The notes under the pieces were generated by a model. It was not told the origin of the DNA. It did not search any database and was given only the letters and a program-made list of their open reading frames with translations. From the NCBI GenBank assembly GCA_021295965.1, contig JAGWBI010000003.1:115860-179859 (forward strand): 64,000 nt of DNA. The letters are read 5' to 3'. The translations under genes and the position numbers were made by a program. This stretch comes from Dehalococcoidia bacterium. GTDB lineage: Bacteria > Chloroflexota > Dehalococcoidia > Lucifugimonadales > UBA3495. Positions 35,149 to 42,977 of this stretch are shown in pieces (the stretch's first letter is position 1; each line of letters opens with the position of its first letter).

Positions 35149-35679
35149 GTGAACGAACATGACAATCGCCAAAGTCGAGCAGGCATCGTTCGAGTTCAGA
35201 AACACCTTGCTGCCTGGGACAGAGACGATTACCTTTACCATGAGACGCCAACCCGATACCTGCTCATAGATCCTATGTTGACGGGGTTAGGCTGGGACCT
35301 CCACAACATGGACGAATGCTCTATGGAATGGCCTATGCCAAAAGGACAATCGCGAACGCGTGTTGATTATGCCCTAGGCAACTCCGAAGGCGCAGTCGTT
35401 GCTGTGATAGAAGCCAAGAGCCTGAATGTCGCTGTTAAAAACCGGCCGGCCGGGTTGGAAAACCAGTTAGCTCATTACATCAAGGGCATGAGATTCGGGG
35501 TTGCTGTACTAACCAACGGGGCAATTTGGCACATATACAAACTGGATTCCAGCCGCCGGTCGCTGAAGAACAAGCACGTAGCAAAAGTGGACATTCGCGA
35601 AGGCAGCGCCGATAACGCTAAGTCTGGCCGGATTTCGCACAGGTGGTTAAACAAACCCAAGCTGTGGCGGACAAGATAA
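35149..35679 (+). CDS. stand-alone HsdR_N-like restriction nuclease domain
   Basis: A 176-residue protein matching the N-terminal nuclease domain of type I restriction HsdR subunits. YHETPTRYLLIDPMLTGLGWDL is followed by the PD-(D/E)xK core RVDYALGNSEGAVVAVIEAKSLN (D73, E88, K90) and YIKGMRFGVAVLTNGAIWHIY. No helicase domain, HsdM or HsdS follows, so it is an isolated nuclease-like protein. GTG at 35149 is preferred because AGGGAG stands before it; ATG at 35116, overlapping the previous stop, is the alternative. It is AT-richer than the hydrolase gene before it, hinting at transfer. Confidence 0.75.
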   Translation: MNEHDNRQSRAGIVRVQKHLAAWDRDDYLYHETPTRYLLIDPMLTGLGWDLHNMDECSMEWPMPKGQSRTRVDYALGNSEGAVVAVIEAKSLNVAVKNRPAGLENQLAHYIKGMRFGVAVLTNGAIWHIYKLDSSRRSLKNKHVAKVDIREGSADNAKSGRISHRWLNKPKLWRTR

Positions 35680-35715
35680 TCCCCGGTAAGATCGCAAGAC
35701 CCGTGGCATGAAGAC

Positions 35716-36063
35716 ATGGATGAACAGCACAAAAAACAGCCCTTTTACCACGCGCTCGGTGTCTGTGAGTTCAAGGAGCGGTGCCTGGAACTGATTGCCG
35801 AGGTTGCCGAGCGCGGCGGCAGCGTTATCATCTTCGATGGGGACGAGCCGGTGGCCGAACTGGTTCGTTTCGTGGATAAGCCAAACCCGACCTATGGAAG
35901 TATGAAAGGGCAGATCAAAATCCTTGGCGACATCGAAGGGCCGATGCCGGTGGAGTGGTACACCGACCCAAATGTCCAAACGGATGAGGACTGGAAGATT
36001 GACGGGCCGATGCCGGCGTCGTGGTTCGCCAGTCCCGCCAATGATGATGAGCGGGCATCTTGA
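35716..36063 (+). CDS. Phd/YefM-type antitoxin with duplicated C-terminal motif
   Basis: A 115-residue protein. Residues about 17-55 (CEFKERCLELIAEVAERGGSVIIFDGDEPVAELV) are the DNA-binding Phd/YefM fold that pairs with PIN toxins. The tail carries two copies of one motif, IEGPMPVEWYTDP (73-85) and IDGPMPASWFASP (96-108). The first follows the usual GSMKGQIKILGDI linker, and the C-terminus of such antitoxins usually wraps around the toxin. It overlaps the toxin gene start by four bases (TTGA), the typical coupled arrangement. It should neutralise the PIN toxin and autorepress the operon. Confidence 0.8.
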   Translation: MDEQHKKQPFYHALGVCEFKERCLELIAEVAERGGSVIIFDGDEPVAELVRFVDKPNPTYGSMKGQIKILGDIEGPMPVEWYTDPNVQTDEDWKIDGPMPASWFASPANDDERAS

Positions 36064-36467
36064 TTCTGTCCGACACCCACACCTTTTTATGGTTTATCAC
36101 TGCGGACCGTCGGCTGGGTCGACTCTCTAACCGGATGATGTGGCAAGCGAGCCTGGATAGGGATCTCGCGTTTTCAGCAATCTCGATCTGGGAAGTGAGT
36201 ATGTTATTGCAGAAAGGACGGCTCGACGTCACCTTCAATGTGAACGCTAGTCAATGGCGGCAAGATTTGATCGCGCGTGGGCTTACCGAGATCCCTGTTG
36301 ACTGCGCCATTGCCGCCCGCGCCGGAGACTTGGAGGATATGCACGGCGACCCGGCCGACCGCATCATTGTGGCTACGGCCCTTGAAGGCGGCCATCGCCT
36401 CATCACCAACGACACCAATATTCTCAACTGGCCGCATCAACTTGACCGCTTTCCCGCCCGCCGGTAA
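36060..36467 (+). CDS. PIN-domain toxin (VapC-like)
   Basis: A 135-residue PIN RNase with the expected acidic quartet: D5 in LSDTHTFLWF, E45 in AISIWEVSML, D97/D100 in HGDPADRIIVATA, and D118 in LITNDTNIL. The active site looks intact. The start is TTG within the TTGA overlap with the antitoxin stop. It would cleave RNA when the antitoxin is degraded. The pair stands between the lone nuclease gene and the LLM oxidoreductase. Confidence 0.87.
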   Translation: MILSDTHTFLWFITADRRLGRLSNRMMWQASLDRDLAFSAISIWEVSMLLQKGRLDVTFNVNASQWRQDLIARGLTEIPVDCAIAARAGDLEDMHGDPADRIIVATALEGGHRLITNDTNILNWPHQLDRFPARR

Positions 36468-36492
36468 ACCGGCAACCAAAGGAGCAATCATT

Positions 36493-37335
36493 ATGTCCGT
36501 TGGCACTTCCCTTCCGTTGCCGGCCTACACCGTTGACCCGGCGTTTATGGCCAGCAAGGCGGAATCATTGGGTTTTGAGTCCATCTGGTATGCCGAGCAT
36601 CCGATTTTGCCGGTGCAGAGCGCGAGCCAGTTTCCGTCCGGGGGCGAAATTCCGTGGACGTACGCCCACTTTGCTGACCCGTATATTGCGCTGGCGCGGG
36701 CTTCCGGGGCTACGACGACCATCAAGCTGGGCACCGGGATTACGCTGGTGCCGGAACGGAACCCGCTGATGCTGGCCAAGGAGATCGCGACGCTGGATCG
36801 GATCAGCGGTGGGAGGTTCCTGTTTGGCATCGGGGCGGGCTGGAACCGGGAGGAGACGGAGATTTTCGGGGGGGACTTTGACCACCGCTGGACGCAGACG
36901 CGGGAAGCGGTGGCCGTGATGAAGGAGCTTTGGACGAAGGACGAAGCGGAGTTTCACGGGACGTATTACGATTTCCCGACCGTGAAGTCTGATCCCAAGC
37001 CGATACAACAGCCGCATCCGCCGGTGATCCTGGGCGGACTGGCGCGGCGAGTTTTGCAGCGGGTGGCGACCTGGGGCGATGGTTGGCTGCCCAACCGGAT
37101 CACGCCGTCCGAGGTTGAGGAGAGCCGGAAGCGGTTGGATGAACTGGCCGAGGCGCGGGGAAGGGATCCGAAGTCGCTGACAATCTCGGTTTATGGGCAG
37201 GCTCCCGACGGGCAGTTGGTGCAGGACTTTCTCAACGCCGGGGCGGACCGGGTGGTGGTACGGCCGGAGCATTGTGAGACGGAAGCGGAGATGGGGGCGC
37301 AACTGGAACGGATGGCGGAAGCGGTGATTCGGTGA
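36493..37335 (+). CDS. LLM class F420-dependent oxidoreductase
   Basis: A 280-residue luciferase-like monooxygenase-fold protein. Landmarks are SLGFESIWYAEHP, IKLGTGITLVPERNPLMLAKEIATLDRISGGRFLFGIGAGWNREE, then HRWTQTREAVAVMKELWTKDEAEFHGTYYDF, and PPVILGGLARRVLQRVATWGDGWLPN, all characteristic of the F420-dependent TIGR03619-like group. It would oxidise or reduce an organic substrate with F420 (or FMN). ATG at 36493 is preceded by AGGAG. It lies 25 bases after the toxin gene but is unlikely to share its role. Confidence 0.85.
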   Translation: MSVGTSLPLPAYTVDPAFMASKAESLGFESIWYAEHPILPVQSASQFPSGGEIPWTYAHFADPYIALARASGATTTIKLGTGITLVPERNPLMLAKEIATLDRISGGRFLFGIGAGWNREETEIFGGDFDHRWTQTREAVAVMKELWTKDEAEFHGTYYDFPTVKSDPKPIQQPHPPVILGGLARRVLQRVATWGDGWLPNRITPSEVEESRKRLDELAEARGRDPKSLTISVYGQAPDGQLVQDFLNAGADRVVVRPEHCETEAEMGAQLERMAEAVIR

Positions 37336-37457
37336 CGAGATTGCCATCCGCCAAAGGCGGACTGCGCTCCTCGCAATGACATAGAATAGGGGCGAATGAT
37401 TATTCGCCCCTACCAATTGGCAGTACGATGAACGGGCGACCCTTGGGTCGCCCCTAC
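37332..37457. repeat. three repeats before the MmgE/PrpD gene
   Basis: A GACGAGATTGCC...CGCAATGAC repeat is interrupted by TCCGCC-AAA-GGCGGA (37347-37361). Next is a GGGGCGAAT palindrome (37387-37413) and then a GGGCGACCC / GGGTCGCCC palindrome (37434-37457). Confidence 0.75.
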
Positions 37458-37494
37458 GCCATCCTTACAATATGGATGAGAGGTAACGGGATTT

Positions 37495-38847
37495 ATGGAC
37501 CGCACCACGGAATTGCTCAGTTCTTATGCTTGCAACCTCACCTATGAGGAGCTGCCGCCGGAGGTGGTGCATCAGGTGAAACGGACCGTTGCCGATACGC
37601 TGGGTTGCGCGGTCGGCGGCTATTTGAGCGAGCCGGCCAAGGTGGCCCGGAAGCTGGCGGGTGACGTGTCCAGCGGAACGCCGTCGCGCATCCTGGGGAC
37701 GAATGACCATTCGTCGCTGGATCTGGCGGGGTTCGCCAACGGGGTGATGGTGCGCTACCTGGACTGCAATGATTCTTACTTTTCGCCGGGCGGCGGGCAT
37801 CCCAGCGACATGATCCCGGCGGCGCTGGCGGTGGCGGACAGTATGGGTGCGGACGGGCGCACGGTGATCACGGCCATCGCGTTGGCCTACGAGGTGTTCT
37901 GCCGGATTGCCGACCAGGTGCCGGACAACCAGTGGGACCAGGGTGTGCTGAGCGTCATCGGCGCGGCGTGCGCGGCGGGCAAGGTATTGGGGTTGGACGA
38001 GGAACAGATGGGTCATGCGATTTCGCTGGCGGTGGTGCCCAACGTGCCGCTGCGGGTGACGCGGATGGGAGAGCTGTCGATGTGGAAGGGTTGCGCGGCG
38101 GCGGCAGCGACGCGCTCGGGCGTTTTCGCGGCGCAGCTGGCGGCTGAAGGTATGACCGGGCCGTTCGAGCCTTTCGAGGGCAGGATGGGGTTGTGGGAAA
38201 AGGCAATCGGGTATCCGGTGGAGATTGAGGCGATGGGCGGCGACGACGAGCCGTTTCGCATTTTGAATACCATTTTCAAATTCTATCCGTCGCAGATTCA
38301 CACGCAGGCGCCCATTGACCTGGCCATTCAACTGCACGAGCGGGTGCAGCTGGACGAAGTGGCGTCCATAAAGGTCCAGTCTTATCGTTCGGCGGTGAGC
38401 AGCGCGTCAACGGAACCGGAAAAGTGGGACCCCAAGACGCGGGAAACGGCCGACCACAGCATACCGTTCCTGACGGCGGTGGGACTGCGGGATGGAGCGG
38501 TTACGCCAGCGACGTTTGCGCCGGACCGGATTGCCGATACCGGATTACGGGCGATCATCAACAAGATGCGGATTGAGGAAAATGCGGATTTCACGGAGCG
38601 GTATCCTGCTGAATACAACTGCCACATTGAGGTGATCAAGAACAACGGGCAGACCGAGGTGGCGGCGACGAGTTATCCCAAGGGCCACGGGAAGAATCCG
38701 TTGAGCGATTCGGACATTGACGCCAAGTTTCACCGGTTGGCGTGTCCGACGATCACGGAGCAACAGTGCGAGCAGGCCCTGGAGCTGATCTGGTCGTTGG
38801 AGAACCTGCCGAACCTGCGGGATATTTTTGACAGCGTGGTGGTGTGA
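37495..38847 (+). CDS. MmgE/PrpD family protein
   Basis: A 450-residue MmgE/PrpD protein, the fold of 2-methylcitrate dehydratase and cis-aconitate decarboxylase. Evidence: VHQVKRTVADTLGCAVGGY near the start, VMVRYLDCNDSYFSPGGGHPSDMIPAALAVADSMGADG (substrate-binding region), MWKGCAAAAATRSGVFAAQLAAEGMTGP, and FKFYPSQIHTQAPIDLAI. It probably dehydrates or isomerises a tricarboxylate or related acid; no methylcitrate synthase or lyase is adjacent, so the exact substrate is open. ATG at 37495 follows GAGAGG at a longer than usual spacing. Confidence 0.87.
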   Translation: MDRTTELLSSYACNLTYEELPPEVVHQVKRTVADTLGCAVGGYLSEPAKVARKLAGDVSSGTPSRILGTNDHSSLDLAGFANGVMVRYLDCNDSYFSPGGGHPSDMIPAALAVADSMGADGRTVITAIALAYEVFCRIADQVPDNQWDQGVLSVIGAACAAGKVLGLDEEQMGHAISLAVVPNVPLRVTRMGELSMWKGCAAAAATRSGVFAAQLAAEGMTGPFEPFEGRMGLWEKAIGYPVEIEAMGGDDEPFRILNTIFKFYPSQIHTQAPIDLAIQLHERVQLDEVASIKVQSYRSAVSSASTEPEKWDPKTRETADHSIPFLTAVGLRDGAVTPATFAPDRIADTGLRAIINKMRIEENADFTERYPAEYNCHIEVIKNNGQTEVAATSYPKGHGKNPLSDSDIDAKFHRLACPTITEQQCEQALELIWSLENLPNLRDIFDSVVV

Positions 38848-39264
38848 AGGTGCGGCGAACTTTGGTGTCGCGGATTCTCTCTAACTAACCCGGGTCTGCT
38901 GAACCGGGGGCGCTTGATCCAGCGCGTACCCGGTTTGTGATCGGGAGGAGTGCGATCCGATCTTTGACAAATCCGGCAATCCCGTCGCCTCGACAATGAT
39001 CCTTATCGCAACGAGATTGCGGCGCTTTGCTCGCAATGACAGGTCACGAAAAGTAGGTACGCGGGAGCGATATCGGGTAGTTGATCTTCCCATAGCTTAC
39101 TTCGACGCGGTGTAGGGACGAATAATCATTCGCCCCTACGAGTCGCCGCGCTGTGACAATTGATGGGTTTGGACGGCCTAACGATGCGGGAAATCCAATG
39201 GGTTAGTGTTATCGTATTAATAAGTGAACGGCCGGAATGAAGACTCGGACACCCTGGAGGGGCC
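38848..39264. repeat. gap with dispersed repeats and sigma-gene promoter region
   Basis: It holds a CAACGAGATTGCGGCGC...CGCAATGAC repeat with a CGAAAAGTAGGTACGCG tail (38995-39065) and a GTAGGGACGAAT palindrome (39112-39139). A possible extended -10 TG-T-TATCGT (39207-39215) lies about 50 bases before the sigma-factor start. No gene is seen. Confidence 0.6.
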
Positions 39265-39837
39265 GTGCCTGATAATCAATACAACGAGGACGTACAGCGC
39301 ATTGTTGATATCGGCGCTGGAGATGAGAGAGCGCTGGAGGCGATGTATGACCGCTATGCGCAGCGGATATACTCTTTGGCGGTGTCGGTGCTGAAGGATG
39401 AGAGCCTGGCCGAAGACGCGGTGCAGGAGGTGTTCAGCAACATCTGGCAGAAAGCGGGCAGCTATCGGCCCGAGATGTCTGCGCCGGGAACCTGGATCAT
39501 GTCAGTGGCCCACCACAAGGTTATCGATATGTATCGCTCAAGGCGGCGCACTACGGACCATACGGTGCATCCGGAGGTTGAGACTCTGCACCGTATTCCC
39601 GACCGGAAATTGAGCGTGGAACAGGAAGTGGAGCGGGGATTCAACGCCCGATTGGTAAGGGCCGCGCTCCTGGAACTTCCGGAAGAACAGAGCCGACCGC
39701 TGTATCTTTCGGCGTGGCATGGGTACAGTCAATCTGAAATTGCGACGATGCTGGAGATCCCGCTGGGCACCGTGAAAACGCGGATGCGTCTGGGAATGCA
39801 GAAACTGAAGGCGGCATTGGAAGAGTATGTGGCCTGA
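39265..39837 (+). CDS. ECF-type RNA polymerase sigma factor
   Basis: A 190-residue sigma-70 family factor with only regions 2 and 4. Region 2 is MYDRYAQRIYSLAVSVLKDESLAEDAVQEVFSNIW, with the -10 recognition segment APGTWIMSVAHHKVIDMYRSRRR. Region 4 is GYSQSEIATMLEIPLGTVKTRMRLGMQKLKAAL. GTG start has GGAGGGGCC before it. It overlaps the anti-sigma gene by 11 bases, so the pair is co-translated and the sigma is expected to be held inactive by its partner until a signal arrives. Confidence 0.93.
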   Translation: MPDNQYNEDVQRIVDIGAGDERALEAMYDRYAQRIYSLAVSVLKDESLAEDAVQEVFSNIWQKAGSYRPEMSAPGTWIMSVAHHKVIDMYRSRRRTTDHTVHPEVETLHRIPDRKLSVEQEVERGFNARLVRAALLELPEEQSRPLYLSAWHGYSQSEIATMLEIPLGTVKTRMRLGMQKLKAALEEYVA

Positions 39838-40954
39838 AAACTTGAGCGAACCTCAATTCGGTGGCGAGCACCCCGAGGGGGAGCTGGCGGCGTTTGCGTT
39901 GAACGCGTTGGACGACGCCGAGTTCCAGGCGGTGTTCCATCACGTTGTGCGCTGCCCGCATTGCCAGGAAGTACTGCTCGGCTTTCGTGAGGCAGCGGCT
40001 CGTCTTACGGAGGCTGCGCCGGAAGCGGATTTGCCGGCGGGGTTAAAGAGCCGGGTCCTGGCCGCAGCCACCGGGGCGGTTCCCGAGGCAAGTCAGGCGC
40101 GCGCTGCCGCGTTGCCGCCGCCGGACCGCCGTTGGTCGGTACGACGATTGCGCCGTTGGTTGGCTCCGGTCGCCATTGGCGCATTGAGCCTGTTGCTGGC
40201 GGCGTCCATCGGGTTCATGGTGTCGCAGCAGCGTGAGATCAGTCAGTTGACTGCCGCCAACGAGGCCGCGCCTCAGTCGCAGCCGGCGGCGATAGCGGCG
40301 TCGTCGGCGCGGAACGATCCGGGACCGGTTGCGCCCAGCGGCGAAATTGTAGCCCCCGCGCCGGCCGTTGTACTGGAGACGACCACTCCGGGAACAGTAC
40401 AGCAATCGCAGGCTATTCCGGTGACGCGGGCAGCCAGCAGTCTCAATCTGACCCAGGGAGGTGGGGCCGCGAGGAGCGCGGCGGTCGCAGCGGTCGCGGA
40501 CTCGCCCGAAACACGGGACGCGGATGCGGTGGATCACGTGAAACAGGAGATGTCTGACGTGGTGGAGGCCACGGTGCTGTCGGCGCAACCGGAGACGGAG
40601 AAACTTCCGATGAAATCGCCGATGGGTACGGAGCCGGAGGCCAAAGGGGTGTTGATGATCGATCCGAGCGGCCGCCAGGGAGTGCTGATGGTTTCCGGTA
40701 TGCCGGCCGATTCCTATCAGATCTGGCTGGTGCGGGACGATAAACGGATGTTGGTTGACCGCATCGTGGTAAACGAGGATGACGGGAGCGGGGTGAAGCA
40801 GTTTGAACTGGACGAATCGGTCTTTGGGTTCCAGGAGGTGGCCTTGATGCCCGACGAACGGCACGGGCCCAGCAATCCCACCGGGGAGAACTTCCTGACC
40901 GCTCGTATCATCACGGGGCCACCGATACCGCCGCCTCTGAACCGGGAGAGGTGA
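39827..40954 (+). CDS. membrane anti-sigma factor with zinc-finger and RskA C-terminal domain
   Basis: A 375-residue protein. The cytoplasmic N-terminus carries the anti-sigma zinc motif H39-x3-C43-x2-C46 (HVVRCPHC). One membrane segment is at about 111-131 (LAPVAIGALSLLLAASIGFMV). A long Ala/Pro-rich linker (140-260) leads to an RskA-like extracytoplasmic domain (about 265-365: GVLMVSGMPADSYQIWLVRDDKRMLVDRI, FGFQEVALMPDERHGPSNPTG). It should bind the upstream sigma factor and release it on an envelope signal, probably by regulated proteolysis as in other RskA proteins (inference). Confidence 0.9.
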   Translation: MWPENLSEPQFGGEHPEGELAAFALNALDDAEFQAVFHHVVRCPHCQEVLLGFREAAARLTEAAPEADLPAGLKSRVLAAATGAVPEASQARAAALPPPDRRWSVRRLRRWLAPVAIGALSLLLAASIGFMVSQQREISQLTAANEAAPQSQPAAIAASSARNDPGPVAPSGEIVAPAPAVVLETTTPGTVQQSQAIPVTRAASSLNLTQGGGAARSAAVAAVADSPETRDADAVDHVKQEMSDVVEATVLSAQPETEKLPMKSPMGTEPEAKGVLMIDPSGRQGVLMVSGMPADSYQIWLVRDDKRMLVDRIVVNEDDGSGVKQFELDESVFGFQEVALMPDERHGPSNPTGENFLTARIITGPPIPPPLNRER

Positions 40955-40958
40955 TGAA

Positions 40959-41111
40959 ATGTCGACTCATCGGATTGTGACGCCGAAGCCGTCGGAGCCA
41001 CGAAGGGACGATGGCCTGGACTGCGAGATTTGCGGCTTTCGGATGCACGAGCGGAGCTGCAAGATCACCTGCCGCAATTGCGGGTTTACGAGGGATTGCT
41101 CGGACCCGTAG
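40959..41111 (+). CDS. 50-residue zinc-ribbon protein, third gene of sigma operon
   Basis: A small frame, four bases after the anti-sigma stop, starts with ATG at 40959 behind GGGAGAGGTGATGAA. The 50-residue product has three CxxC-type elements: LDCEICGFRMHERSCKITC, then RNCGFTRDCSDP. That is Cys22/Cys25, Cys34/Cys38/Cys41 and Cys47, enough for one or two zinc sites. The N-terminal 20 residues are basic. I recognise the general small zinc-ribbon pattern but not a named family. Position and spacing suggest it is co-expressed with the sigma/anti-sigma pair, perhaps as an accessory regulator (inference). Confidence 0.7.
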   Translation: MSTHRIVTPKPSEPRRDDGLDCEICGFRMHERSCKITCRNCGFTRDCSDP

Positions 41112-41434
41112 GCTGGAGGTCGAATCCGTTGGAAACAACTTTGCGGACCCGCAACTCCAGCGAGGTCCGCTTTGTTTTTCAAAAAACCCGCTGTTGGCGG
41201 CGATTGGATTCCCGCTTTCGCGGGAATGACGAAGGGTGTGCGGGAATGACGATGGGCGTGTGGGAATGACGATGGGCGCGTGGGATTGATGATGGGCGCG
41301 TGGGATAGTAACGGGCCGGGCCGGCATGTTGAGACTGGTAGGAAAGTAGGGCCGGGCAGGGATGTCGAACCGGGGTTGGGAGTGACGATGACGGTGCGTG
41401 AATGTTATGTCAGGTGTCCGGAGTGGCTATCCGG
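41112..41434. repeat. gap with 20-bp tandem repeat and GCGGGAAT palindrome
   Basis: A GATTCCCGCTTTCGCGGGAAT hairpin-type repeat (about 41206-41226) is followed by 4.5 tandem copies of a 20-bp unit, GGGAATGACGATGGGCGYGT (41221-41310, with small changes). The unit appears to have grown from the tail of the palindrome. No gene is seen in the remainder. Confidence 0.75.
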
Positions 41435-42856
41435 TTATGCTGTAGCGAATGGCCACCATTGGGGAGCGTTGCGGAGCGGGAGGTGGCGGAACAGTTCGGG
41501 GTGGACGTTGACGGCGAGGCGCATGGCCTCGATTACGGGTTGGCGGATCGATTCGTGGGCTTGGCGAGACGTCCGCAATTTGAACAGGTGGTAACACTCG
41601 CGGAGACTCATCCGGGATAAGACGCGCTGGAGGTGGGAATGGGTGACGGCATACTGAGCGACGGCCGGGGAGTGATCGCGCAATTTACCGTAGAGCGCGT
41701 CGGCGAGGGAGGTTGCCTGACTGAAAACGTCCTCCATGCCGGACTGGCGGATCAGCGGCGGAACAGCGAACCCGCTGGCTACAGTCAGGGATTGGGACAA
41801 GTAGGTTTGCATGCGGTGGCGCCGGAACTCGCGCAACGCGCCGTAATCGAAGGTGAATTCAAAGGTATAGCCCACCAGTTCGAACTCCCGGGGAGCGGGG
41901 TCATGGGGGCCGATACCACAAACGGCGGCGTTGACGACGTCCAGCCGTTGATCTTCCGACATAGAGTTGGATTGGTCGAGAGCGTCGGCATACGCGCCAC
42001 CCTGCCGGTACAGGAGCGCTGCGGCGAGCTTGCGGGAGGCATGGGGGTCATGATCAACCAGGCGAACGGCCGCATTTGAGACGGGCGCGGGGGCAAAGTC
42101 GTTGGCTTCGGTGATGCTGCGACGTTGAGCCAGGTATGAATTTTGGTCGGCGTATTTGACGAGGGTGGGGGTAATGGTGCGACCCTGCTCGCGGAGTTCG
42201 GCGCCGATTTCACGTTCTTCCGCCAGGGGAGACGACATGAGCTTGCTGATGGCGTGCTCCAAAGTGCGGGCGTTGGCGGTGAGGCCGATGTTGGTGAGGG
42301 TGGCGGCGGGCAGGATCGCCCGGCAAGCGTCGGTGGCAAGGCGACGCAGGCGAAGGGCGTAAGCGCCGTCTCGCTCGTCAGCGCGCTGTGGTAGCTGGCT
42401 TGTCAGATGGGTTGTGACGCCATCGATGAGTTCAGCGTAGGTGTTGAAGAGGGACCGGCAGACGGATATGTACTCCTGGCGCAGGGCGGGTTGGTTGTCC
42501 AACTCTTGGGGAACGTGGAAACTTTCGGGGTCGATAACCTGATAGCGTGAGGATTTTTCGGTGTAGGAAGCGAGGCGGTTGTCTTCCAACGCGTCGCCGG
42601 CGAGGCGGGAGATGTTTTCCACGGCGAGGTGGAGGATGGCGTGTTCGGCGACGGAGGCGTGGCCGTAGCCGACGACCCAGCGTTCGTGAAAGCCGGCGGC
42701 GCGTTCGGCGCTGACCTGCTGGGCGATTTCGTCAAAGGGTTCGGGCCGGCGGGAGGTCATCGCGAAGGCGACCGCGATTTGCTCCTCGGACAGCTCACGG
42801 GGCGACAGGGGGTAGATGCGCCGGGGATTGGCCGGCGCCGTCAGGGGTTGGCGCAT
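41435..42856 (-). CDS. thyX: two-domain FAD-dependent thymidylate synthase-like protein (ThyX)
   Basis: A 473-residue protein made of two ThyX-like halves. The first half has YGHASVAEHAILHLAVENISRLAGDAL and DNRLASYTEKSSRYQVI, the ThyX motif region. The second half has ELVGYTFEFTFDYGALREFRRHRMQTYLSQSL, an RHRxxS-like motif in altered form. Single ThyX proteins are about 220-250 residues, so this is a fused or duplicated form. It would make dTMP from dUMP with methylenetetrahydrofolate and NADPH, if active. Start ATG 42856 has no clear Shine-Dalgarno. Confidence 0.75.
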   Translation of the reverse strand: MRQPLTAPANPRRIYPLSPRELSEEQIAVAFAMTSRRPEPFDEIAQQVSAERAAGFHERWVVGYGHASVAEHAILHLAVENISRLAGDALEDNRLASYTEKSSRYQVIDPESFHVPQELDNQPALRQEYISVCRSLFNTYAELIDGVTTHLTSQLPQRADERDGAYALRLRRLATDACRAILPAATLTNIGLTANARTLEHAISKLMSSPLAEEREIGAELREQGRTITPTLVKYADQNSYLAQRRSITEANDFAPAPVSNAAVRLVDHDPHASRKLAAALLYRQGGAYADALDQSNSMSEDQRLDVVNAAVCGIGPHDPAPREFELVGYTFEFTFDYGALREFRRHRMQTYLSQSLTVASGFAVPPLIRQSGMEDVFSQATSLADALYGKLRDHSPAVAQYAVTHSHLQRVLSRMSLRECYHLFKLRTSRQAHESIRQPVIEAMRLAVNVHPELFRHLPLRNAPQWWPFATA

Positions 42857-42938
42857 CGGGTGTTTAGAGGCATCGCTCCAGTTTGGTAGGCGCGATGTGG
42901 ACCCGATTCTAGGCGCCGGCTCTAGGATGCGCTAGGTG

Positions 42939-42970
42939 TTCTGGATTCCGGCTTTCGCCGGAATGACGGA
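42939..42970. repeat. GATTCCGG / CCGGAATGACGG palindrome
   Basis: Arms ATTCCGGC and GCCGGAAT around TTTC form a hairpin-type repeat, just downstream of the TPP enzyme gene on the opposite strand. It is related to the GCGGGAAT family. Confidence 0.75.
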
Positions 42971-42977
42971 TGTAATT

